A DNA stretch of 64,000 nt from Vitellaria paradoxa (taxonomy: Eukaryota > Streptophyta > Magnoliopsida > Ericales > Sapotaceae), in NCBI GenBank assembly GCA_019916065.1, contig CM034233.1, forward strand, positions 4,405,501-4,469,500, in the 5' to 3' direction. The notes below the pieces were generated by a model, which was given only the letters and a program-made list of their open reading frames with translations, searched no databases and had not been told where the DNA came from. Position numbers and translations under genes: made by a program. Below, piece by piece: positions 46,225 to 58,200 of this stretch (within the stretch, counting starts at the first letter, position 1; the number at the start of each line of letters is the position of its first letter).

Positions 46225-49200
46225 TCAACAGAAATTTTTGAACTTATCTGCATGCACCACAAAAGCCTTGACAAGCTCTTCCTTAACCATGAAAAGTACA
46301 GAGGCTGCAAGAACACTCTGTACAATCTTTGTGCTCATCCCCTTGTAAAAGCTGGGCAACCCTTCGTAACGGATCATCTTCACTATCGCATCAAGGGTAC
46401 CTGCGCATTGCAGCGAATTCAATTTCCATTTTTACAGCAATAAGAGAAGATTGCTTATTTTCTTAAAAATAAAGTGAGACAGCAGATCATATATACCACG
46501 CATTGTGGAGAAGAATCACTACATGGATCCGGTTCATTGATGTTATACTTTTTACTAAGCGAGGATAAGCTCATTTATTGTTAATCAATTAAAAACTGGA
46601 AAAGATTGGAAGATGCAAATTGAAAAAGAAAAGTGATGACACAGATAAGCATAGATCATAATTTATTTCGCTGTTCTAGTCTGTATATATCCTCCATTAA
46701 CTTTCATTTGAATAGCCCAATCCACCAAACTCCTCGAAATTCCACGTAATTAAATCAGAATTCAGCTTCTTTCTTTTTCTAGCAAAAACAAAACAGGGAT
46801 TTTCCCTTTTGAATCCTTATAGCTTTCCCACCGATTTACTATTTTGTCACTGAAGCCTTCCACTAGTGGCAACGTATTCTCAAATATAAATGGTGATGTT
46901 CCAAGTGATAATTCACCACAATTGAACAAAACTGGACTATGATCAGAGCATAATATGGGAAGGATAGACTGAACAGCCCCAGAAAATGTCTCTTCCGGTG
47001 TGACTAATATCAAAAACCTTCCAATCTTGGATTTCGATTGATTATTGGACCAAGTGAAAGAACCACCTTATCATGCCAAATCAACTAAACCCATTTCTTC
47101 ACAAACTCTGGAAAAAGTTCCATTGAACTGGAGTACACTGTACACCCCTTACATTCATCAAAAAATCTAACTGCACTAAGATCCCCTCCAACACACCATG
47201 GGACATCGCATCAATATATCAACAAATAAAGTAGTCCCAAAAATTACTTCTTTCTCTGTAATCAAGGAGCCATACAAGAAGCATAGAAGGTGCGAAGCAA
47301 TTCTTTCCAAAGGGAAAGTGCAGTCGCTATATACCTGGAAAAAGTAGTTTGGTTACTTAGAATATAGGAGAACCACAGAGAACACCCACTGGAAATTATC
47401 ATGTATACACTTGAAAAGACGAGATAAGAGGATGAGAGAAGCAACCTATTAGCTCCTTTTCCAGCATCAAGAATCGGTTGTCCCACATAACAAGACTAGC
47501 CCTGAAGCACCCAGAGCTAGTAAGTATCCATCTCAACTATCAATCATCCTAGAGCAGGGCTGTAACAAACTATTTGGGAGCCTAAGGTAGAAAAAAAAAA
47601 TTAGGCCTAAAAATTTTCAAATGTGTAGCTTTTTGAGTCGCAAAATTACGAATCAAAGTTTTAGATTTAAGATGCTCTAATATTGTACTCTGAATAGATA
47701 ATAAAGCTAATCAATTTAATCTATATTGAGACATAGTTGATCTTAATTAAATAAGATATTAATAATTTTAATTTTGAAAAACTTCTTTCAACTGGAACAA
47801 CTATTACTGATACAATCAATAATATTCTATAAGCAATATAAGCATTCAAAAAAGAATCCCAATCTTTTATATAATTTAATATATTAATGTGTGTGTCTAT
47901 ATATATAATATATGGGGCCTTCTTTGAACTTGGGGCCTTAGGCCACCGCCTAATTTGCCTTATGGCCCCACCAGCTGTGCCCCAGAGACTTCTCACCCCA
48001 AAGTTATCAATACATTGACATTGTTTCCTGCAGTCTGCACACTCACATTATCAGATTTCCATCTTCTAAAAGCACATATGATGACTTCTCTTTTGCCCCC
48101 AGCCCCATTCAAGCCTCCAACACTCTGACTAATAATTTTAATATTAATGATTTAATTGACAACATTCCCCCCCCCCAAAAAAAAAAAACTCTCTCTTCCC
48201 ACTCAGAGTCTGTTTCACTACCCATCATAATCGATAGAACATTCCAAAATTTTTAATTCTGCCTTCCCATTGTTGCATTATTGTTTTTGACGACCACTCT
48301 TCTTCAACTTTGAAAATCTTCATCTCTCCTCAATAGCTTCAAAAAATATTATCTTCAAACCTGTAACAGGAAACTCCAAGAAATCTTCTAAATGTTTCAA
48401 CCCTTTTCAAAACCCATTATGACACATTTTATTCATCACCACTTAGTCAATTGACTGCAATTAGTTATAAAATAATAAATTTATCAATAAATGTGCTTAT
48501 AAAGAATCAAAAGAGCTCTCTAATAGATCAATTTAGAGCACTAAATGATAGTGTAACACGGTTCCATGGCATAGAATCCAAAATGTGAGCCGTCGGATAT
48601 CATCATTTTCTTAGTCTCATATAACTTTGTTTACAACAACTGCAATAAAATTTTGCACAAGTACAATCCTTTCATCTTGCTCAATGTTAAGAAACCAATA
48701 TAAGCCACCCATAAGCATGGTTTAAAGTCGTGGCCATGTCCGTCGTGTGGGCCCAAGAATTTTTTATGTGATCACGATGTTGCGTTGTAGTATGGGCAAT
48801 ACAAAATTTTTCGCATTTTTTAGCTTAAAAAATTCAAAAAAAAATCATAAAAAAATTCTAAAAGTTCTAAATTATAAAATTCATGTATTAAATGACCAAA
48901 TACAAAGTAAGTATTTTATTAAAACTTAGATAAAATACTTATAACATGAAACGAGCTAATTTTGCACAAATAACATTAACATTATTTATAAATCATATAT
49001 GGTTAATATTTTCTTTAATTTTGGTCACAATATATAAGAAAATAAAAAAATATACATTTTATTTAAGAATATGATCTATAAAAAAATATTACAACACTAT
49101 TTTCATAATATGTTCATAAAAATATAATTATAAAAATATTATAACAATCTTATTACAAGGCTCTAGAAGAAAAGACGGGGAAGGATTTTATGCCTTCAGT

Positions 49201-52200
49201 CAATGATAGACCAAATACTGCTGTGGGGACTCAGATGGATGCAGTAAAAATTATTCCCTTCAAACATGTTTATAAAAGATTTACACATGGCAAGAAGAGA
49301 AGCAATGCTGAAGAAGTTGTTGAAGATTAGACTTGCTGCTGTGGAACAATTCAAGCCATTCAAATTCAAGTTTGTTATCTATTAGTTTTCCTCTTGAAAT
49401 TTCCAGATTATTAGGGAGTTGTTAGGATCAGATTATTAGGAAGTTGTTATTAGTTTTTCCTCTTTGAATTTCCAGATTATTAGGGAGTTGTTAGGATCTG
49501 ATTATTAGGAGGTTGTTAGGATTCAAAATCAGTTTTCCTCTTTGATTTTTCTAGATTATTAGGAAGTTGTTATCTGAATTTGAATTTCAAACTCAAATGT
49601 ATTCCTATTTAAGGGCTGAGAAGGGAATAAAGAATACAGGTTGAGTTTTCACATTAATTTCCTAAAAATCTAGAGATCGGAGGGTTCTCTCTAAGGAGCC
49701 CTCACTGCTTACAAAATAGGTAAGAAGGGCAGAAGGACTTCCAAGTTCAATCTAACAGCGGACTTCCGGGTGCAGGGTCACTTGACTAGATCCCGGGCAA
49801 GAGTTGCTGACAACTTGGTATCAGAGCCAGTTGTCATGTCAGACCTTCGTACCTTCCAGCAACAATTTGAGGCTTTTATGGCTATGTACCAAGGGGACCA
49901 AGCAAGGGAAAGAGCTGAAAGAGAAAGGGAGAAGCTAGCTAATGAAGCCCAACAAAACAAGCTGACTGTCCAATTAGAAGAACTGTCCAGAGACTTTGTT
50001 GCCAGCAGAGTTGAAGGGAGAAGAAATGGGACGGATCATAACCACAGGGTGTCCCAAGAGCCACGGGCTGAGACTCCAGAAAGGGGAAATTTTGTGCCAA
50101 GTTACACCAAACTAGATTTCCCTCGCTATAATGGAACCTCGGATCCACTAGGTTGGTTGAACCGATGTAAGCATTTTTTCCATCACCAGAAGACAGCCTC
50201 GGAAGACAAAGTTGGTCTAGCCTCTTTTCATTTGGAGGATGATGCCCAGCTTTGGTTTATCAAATTAGAAAGAGACCGTCCCCAGTTGACTTGGGAAGAC
50301 TTCAAAACAAACTGTAACTTACGCTTTGGACCACCCATCCGAAGTAATAAGCTGGGAGAGCTGTCCAAACTGCGTCAAACAGGCTCGGTGGATGATTATC
50401 AACGAAGGTTTGAGCAATTGGCAGCTCGTGCCTCTTCCCTAACTCAGGAGCAAGAGGTGGAAATTTTTATAAGTGGCCTAAAGGAATCAATTGCAGTAGA
50501 AGTTGAACTGCAACAACCTGCAAATTTAACCAAAGCAATGAGCTTGGCGCGATTGTACGAACGAAGAATTAATCGCCAAAAAGAAGGGCCTTTTGAACAG
50601 CGCAAGAATTCAACAAGTAGCTCCTCCAAAATTCCTTACGTCAGGCATCTCAACAGGGCTGAAATGGAACAAAGAAGGACTCAGGGACTTTGCTTTAATT
50701 GTGATGAATTATACAAGCCTGGGCATCAATGCAAACGGCTATTTTGGCTCGAGGGGGTGGACGATGACGTTCCAGAAATTGATGAGGAGCCTGAAATTTC
50801 CTTTCATGCCATCACTGGGTCACTCAAATTACAGACTATGCAGGTGCAAGGATTCATTGGGGAACAGCCTCTAATTATTTTGATCAATTCGGGTAGCACC
50901 CATAGTTTCATCGATGAAGCCTTGGTTGAACGACTGAAAATCCCAAAAGAAGACAAAGCCAAATTAAAGGTGACAGTAGCAAACGGCGAGAAATTGCGCT
51001 GCCCTGGAGTGTGTTGTGCAGCAAAGTTACAGCTAGGTAATCAGTTATTTACATTTGATTTATTTTTATTACCCTTGTTTGGCTTTGGGGCAGTATTGGG
51101 AGTCAATTGGCTGCGCACATTGGGGCCCATAAATTGGGATTTTGAGCAGATGAAGATGGAGTTTTTTAGTCAAAACAGAAAAGTAGAATTGGAGGGTATT
51201 AGCAGTTCCCAAACTCCACCGAAATCTCTCTTCTCCATCTTAACAGAAGACAAACGTGAGTCTGCAATCCAAGAAATCCTAGCTGAATTCAAAGACCTCT
51301 TCAAAATTCCAGACCGTCTTCCCCCCGCACGTGATTACGATCACAGAATCAACTTGCAGCCTGGAATTGGTCCCATAGCCGTGCGTCCCTACCGTTATCC
51401 TCACGCTCAAAAAAATGAAATCGAAAGGCAATGTGAAGAGATGCTACGCAGCGGTATAATTAGACCAACCCAGTCCCCCTTCTCATCACCAGTGCTCCTT
51501 GTAAAAAAATCAGATGGGTCGTGGAGATTTTGCGTGGATTATCGCTCCTTGAATGGCCACACTATCAAGGACAAGTTTCCCATTCCGGTGATTGACGAAT
51601 TGCTAGAGGAATTGTATGGGGCAAAGTTCTTCACCAAACTTGATCTTCATTCCGGGTACCATCAAGTTAGAATAAGGGAGTCGGATATTGAGAAGACAGC
51701 ATTTCGAACACACCATGGACATTTCGAATTTCTTGTCATGCCTTTTGGGTTGTCCAACGCTCCATCAACTTTCCAAGCTCTTATGAATGGTATCTTCAAA
51801 TTGTTCTTGCGTAAGTTTGTTCTTGTATTTTTCGATGATATTCTTATCTACGGCAAGACCTGGGCCGAACACCCCCAGCACATAAGGAAAGTTTTCTCTA
51901 TACTCAGAAATCACTGCCTCTACCTTAAACAAATGAAATGTTTATTTGCTCAGGTACAAATTTCCTATTTGGGACATATTATATCCGAGAAAGGAGTTGA
52001 AGCCGATCCGGATAAAATTTCAGCCATACTCCACTGGCCTAAACCACAAACTATTAAGGGCCTTCGGGGATTTCTAGGCCTAACCGGCCATTACAGGAAG
52101 TTTGTGCACAACTATGGAGAGATTGCCGGTCCTTTAACCGCCATGTTAAGGAAAAATTCCTTCCTATGGACAGCTGAATCCTTAGCTACCTTTAACACTT

Positions 52201-55200
52201 TGAAGGAAGCAATGACTCAAACTCCAGTCTTAGCACTACCAGATCTTGGCCAACCGTTTGAAATAGAGTGCGACGCATCTGATAGCGGGATTGGAGCCGT
52301 GTTGCAGCAAAATAAGCACCTTATCGCTTTCTTCAGTAGACCACTTGCAAAACAGTATCTATCTCTTTCTGCTTATGAAAAGGAACTGATTGGGTTAGCA
52401 AAGGCCATCAGACATTGGAGATCGTACATATGGGGGCAGAAATTTCTGATTCGGACTGACCATTACAGCCTTAAATTTCTTTTGGATTAGCGCATAATCA
52501 CCTCTCCTCAACAATATTGGATTAGCAAACTAATGGGGTTTGATTTTTCAGTAGAGCACAAACTGGGAAAGGAAAATAGAGTGGCAGATGCCCTTTCCCG
52601 CAGGGATGAGGATGTTGGGCTGTTGCAATCAATTCCAATGCCCCAGCTCGGATTTTTTGAAACTATTCAGCAAGAAGTTAAAAATTCCCCTGAATTGATG
52701 AAGTTGGTGGACCAAATTCAAGCAGGGTCAGTTCAAGCTCCTTGGAGCTTCAGGGATGGTTTGATTTTCTTTAAAAGTAAAGTTTATTTGCCTCCTTCTT
52801 CACCCTTGCAGCAGGTCATTATTGCGGCCATACATACACAGCACCATGAGGGGTACCAAAAAACTCTCCATCGCGTTGCAGCAGATTTTTATTGGCAAGG
52901 TATGAGGCGCCAAGTCCGGCATTTGATTCAATCTTGTGACGTCTGCTAGCGCAATAAATCAGAGCACCTTAGTCCTGCGGGTCTCTTACAACCCCTTCTA
53001 GTTCCCTTGCAAATATGGTCTGATATCTCTATGGATTTCATAAATGGCTTGCCACAGTCAAATGGTAAGTCGGTGCTTTTCGTGGTTGTTGATAGATTCT
53101 CAAAGTATGCGCATTTCGTACCAATCTCACATCCCTATACTGTTGTCACGATGGCTCGGGTATTCTTTGATCACATCTTCAAACTTCATGGCTTACCGGA
53201 AACCATTGTTAGTGATCGAGATGCCACATTCACCAGCTCTTTTTGGACTGAATTATTTAAGTTGAGTGGCACTAAATTGGCGTTTAGCTCAGCGTCTCAT
53301 CCTCAATCAGATGGTCAGACAGAAGCGGTTAATCGTATCATTGAAATTTGCACTGTTTAGCACTAAATTTGCACTGTTTTACAAGTGATCATCCTCGGCG
53401 TTGGGCAAGTAGTATTTCATGGGCTAAGTATTGTTATAATACCAGCTATCATTCTTCCTTGAAAACATCTCCTTTTAAGGTAGTTTATGGCCGACCTCCC
53501 CCTAAACAACTCTCCTATTGTCCTGGGTTATCTCCATTGGCAGCAGTAGATGTTGAATTGCAAGATAGAAATCTCCTATTGGCTGATGTACGGAACCGCT
53601 TGTTACAAGCTCAACAGCAGATGAAAGATTGTTATGATCTTCATCATCGTGAGGTTCAATTTCAAGTGGGCGACCTGGTTCTTTTAAAGTTGCAGCCCTA
53701 TAGGCAATTATCCTTGGCCAATCGCAGCAATAGGAAATTAACTCCAAAGTTTTATGGGCCATTCCCAGTGGAAGCTAAGGTTGGAATGGTAGCTTACCGC
53801 CTCACACTACCTCCCCAAACCCGGATTCATCCAGTCTTCCATGTCTTGTCTTAAAAAATATCAGGGGAATGTTGCCGTAGTTCCTTTGTTGCCCAACATT
53901 TATAAGAGTATTGTTCAACCTACTCCTAAAGCCATCCTAGATTCCACAATGGTGTCCAATGTTCAGCAGGTATTGGTACATTGGGAGGGTCTTTCTCCTG
54001 CTGAGGCTTCTTGGGAGTCTGTCTAGCAATTGCTCCACCGCCATCCTTCCTTTGCGCCTGAGGTCACATCAAGGGGTGGGCAATGTTATGCCTTCAGTCA
54101 ATGATGGACCAAATACTGCTGTGGGGACTCAGATGGATTATTCCCTTCAAACATGCTTATAAAAGATTTACACATGGCAAGAAGAGAAGCAATGCTGAAG
54201 AAGTTGTTGAAGATTAGACTTGCTACTGTGGAACAATTCAAGCCATTCAAATTCAAGTTTGTTATCTATTAGTTTTCCTCTTGAAATTTCCAGATTATTA
54301 GGGAGTTGTTAGGATCAGATTATTAGGAAGTTGTTATTAGTTTTTCCTCTTTGAATTTCCAGATTATTAGGGAGTTGTTAGGATCTGATTATTAGGAGGT
54401 TGTTAGGATTCAAAATCAGTTTTCCTCTTTGACTTTTCTAGATTACTAGGAAGTTGTTATCTGAATTTGAATTTCAAACTCAAATGTATTCCTATTTAAG
54501 GGCTGAGAAGGGAATAAAGAATACAGGTTGAGTTTTCACATTAATTTCCTAAAAATCTAGAGATCGGAGGGTTCTCTCTAAGGAGCCCTCACTGCTTACA
54601 AAATAGGTAAGAAGGGCAGAAGGACTTCCAAGTTCGATCTAACAGCGGACTTCCGGGTGCAGGGTCCCTTGACTAGATCCCGGGCAAGAGTTGCTGACAG
54701 ATTTCCCTTGGCGGAGCATTTGGGCAAATGCGGCTCCCCCAAAAGGTGGCATTTTTCGTTTGATGCTCACTTCACAGCAAAATGCTTACAAGTGACAACC
54801 TCATCAAAAGGAGGCACATTTTGGTGAAAAGGTGTTGTCTATGCAAAAGAGATGGGGAGACCATTAATCATTTGTTCATTCATTATAGTTGGACTAGAGA
54901 TATATGAGAGTTATAACTTATTTTGGTATGTAATGGGTCTCTTTCCATCGAAGTCTAAGCAAGCATTTGATTCATGGTGGAGAGCGAAAGTCCAGAAGGG
55001 ACAGAAGAAAGCTTGGCGGATAATTCCTTTTTGTATAAGCTTGGATTATTTTGGGGAAAAGGATTAAGAGAATTTTTCAAGATATTGAAAAATCTTTGTG
55101 TAGATTGAACAGTAGTTTGTTGTCTATTTTGTATGTAAGTCAGATTTACATGGTTTTTTGCACTGTATTGAGAATATGAAAATTACTTGATTGATATTAA

Positions 55201-58200
55201 TAGAGAGGTTTTTGTACTTATGCAGCATCCCCTTGATGATCTTGCAATGAAATTACTTATTTATTTAGCAAAAAAAAAGGTTCAACCAAATATTGAAGTT
55301 TGACATTTTAAAATATTATTGGATAATAAACCGATTTCTTTGAATTTCTCAATAGTCATATTTAAAAATTGTAATTCCCTTTTTAATAAGCTGGTTGAAC
55401 CTCAAAAATAGATAACAACTATGAACTATCAAAGGTTAAAATTAGAATAATTAATTCTAATACGTTAATCAGAATAACTGGGTCAAAATGCAATTAATGT
55501 GATGCTATGAAAAGCATGAAAATGAAAATGAGTAATAATCAACAGAATGAAAATGAAGATATGAATAGAATATTCAAAAGCAAACCTGAGTATCTTAATA
55601 AGATATTTCCACCAATTTCCTGCTTTGCTTGAAGCCTTGACTGCACAGTTATCCAAGAGAAAGAAAATCAATCAAAAAACAACCATGTGTTACTTATTTT
55701 ATGTAAACTGAATACACACCAAGGCACGACATAATCTACACTTTGAGTAATACAATAGAGGAATGCTGCAAAGCAACTTTATTCATGCAGAGGCCACTGT
55801 TTAGAAAGAATCATTGAGAGGAAGAATTAAAGAAACAACAAAGTATGCAAGCTTCAGAGGCCTCGAGCACACTCGAGTCAGCTTGATCAGGCTGGAGCAA
55901 GAAGTGACATATTTTTCCTCTTCCTAATTATTTTGAACTTTTGTATTGATTGAATGCATTATATAAGAGGAAGTTGAGAACTCTACGTCATCGAGGGAAC
56001 CTAGAATATTTTATGGAGCTCATTGAAAACCTAATTGCTATCTTTGGAACTTTATTCTTCTCACATACATTGTGTGGCTTTCCTTGGTATGACTACAAGG
56101 TTATTCATGAGCCTTAATGTGATTGTAAGGTGGTTGTTGTTGTGTGGTTCAGCAAGAAACCATGTGATTCAGCGAGGTCTGCGAGACTGCGACTCAGAAC
56201 TGTGAATGAGTGAACTGGTATTGGTTGTAAGAGCTTTGTAACTGTTCGAATTATTTATAGTGGATAGTTACACTGGACTCTGATAATCCTGTGATTTTTT
56301 CCTGCAAGGGTTTCTCCTACTCCCCCTCCTCATTACTTTCCAGGCTACCATGTCTAACCTACAAAGCAGGTGAGCGATACTTTTAGAACAATAAGAATTT
56401 TGTTTGCTAAACTACCAAAAGGGGCACAAAGAAAAGCAAATCTTCATCATTATATGTGCAAAAAACAGCAGCATAAAGAAAACTGGAAGTGGCTTTACCT
56501 TGACAACTAACAAGGGGTATGTTGTGACAGTTGCTCCCAGTTTGGCCAAGGCCCCTAATAAGAAAACCTATTCAAATGAGAGAGTTAGACTAGATATGTT
56601 TGTAAGGCCACTGATTATTACAAAAAATAAAAAGCTAACTTTACTGGTCATAGCATATAAGAAAGAATTATCAAATAAAAGTACAGGTATGTTTCAAAGG
56701 CCTTGTTGATGACCACTTTTCCCCTCGCCAAAAACTAAGTAGCTTTCCAGCAATTGAATATATGAAAGACTCCATGTGACATAAATCATGAGAAATTTAA
56801 AGCCAGTAAAGAAACTTTTTATGAAAAGGATCACCAAAAAAAATCTTTATATCATGTGCTTTTCAAGTCTACCATCTCAACAGGAACTTACCTCCAAGGC
56901 AGTCACACTATTTACACCCCGTTTTTTAGCAGCACGTTTGGCCTTCAGATGCTTTAACGAGGTCTCATAAATCATAAACTGGATCGATGGATTACACACC
57001 TGACACATGGTATTGCTCAAAATATGCACAGTATCTTAACAATGCAAATTAATTAATCCAACTATGAAAAGAAACTAACCATGATTAGTGTGGGTATGAT
57101 GCCTTTCCAAAATCCTGTAATTCCTGCTTCATTGTAAACTTCACGAGCCTACCATTGATGTACAAATGCACATAATAAATATATAAAAATATAGATGGAG
57201 GAGAAATCGTAAACTTCAACATAAGTTGTCTAAATACTTGTGCAAATTTTGATTAATAAAATTCTCACAGATCTTGCTTCTTTTAATGGTAAGACTCCTC
57301 CAAGTTCCCCTAGGTCGTGCTCAAAGAACCCCATAGATTTTTAAGGTTCTAACCCTTCTTTTTCTTCATTTCATAAGTGAAGTGTGTCAATGGTATAAAG
57401 AAAAAATGCCTTGAGGGGGCAAAACCCTGTATGCTTACTCCTGTTCTTCAACTCATCTTTGTATTTTATCTTATTGATTCCAGCAAGCCTTGGCATAATT
57501 AAGCTGCCACGTCCATCCTTTTCTCTTTAAGTTATAAACCTAAGGCCTTATTCCTGAACCCTAGACTAAAAAAAAAAAAGGGGTTTCTTGCTGTCCAAAT
57601 ATTCCAAATAATCCAGAAATATTATAAATAGATATTATATGGGGAGGGGTAGAGATATTATAAATAGAGAAGGATAAGGCATCCCAACGCATTACCATCC
57701 CTATATATGGGTAGTTTAATTCCTGAAAAACTTATCCTATTTCTTTCACACCAAATCAGCTGAAACATACAAAAACGAAACCCTTTTCCTCTCTATCATA
57801 CCCTACCACTCTCGAAACCAAGCAAAACCTATACCACACCCAAGGGAAAGCCCTAAATAGAAAGAATCAATGCCCAAAATTATCTAACAGTACACAATGG
57901 AGCAATAATAGGCTATGAACTCCCCATCTTCCTTACATAAGCGACACCAACTCATGAAAAAAATAAATATCTTCCAATTAGGTTATCAATTCTGAAAATC
58001 TTCTCGTGAGTTGCACGCTAAATAAAAAAAGGCCACTTTAGTGGGTCCTATCTCATAGCAATGACACATAAAAGACTTCACACTGGAGTTCCCACTAGGA
58101 GTAAGACGCCACCAAACTCCATCCACCCCAACTCCTATAACTGCATAAATCAATGTAAATTAATGACTTTTTCTTGAAAGAAAAACGCTATTGAATGGAT

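Larger units (their letters stand above)
49189..54699 (+). mobile_element. Ty3 chromovirus LTR retrotransposon, complete but disabled
   Basis: The element carries two LTRs (49,189-49,812 and 54,084-54,699), a primer-binding site, a gag-pol region, a polypurine tract and a 5-base target duplication GATTT (49,184-49,188 and 54,700-54,704). Domain order is gag, protease, reverse transcriptase, RNase H, integrase, chromodomain, as in plant chromoviruses. It lies in PXN intron 10, antisense to PXN. The LTRs differ by about seven substitutions and one 11-base indel, near 1.1% divergence, so insertion is fairly recent. Confidence 0.95.

Noticed and set aside
49184..54704. Idea that the Ty3 insertion breaks PXN
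   Set aside because: Both flanking PXN exons join in frame with intact splice sites, and the insertion is wholly intronic.
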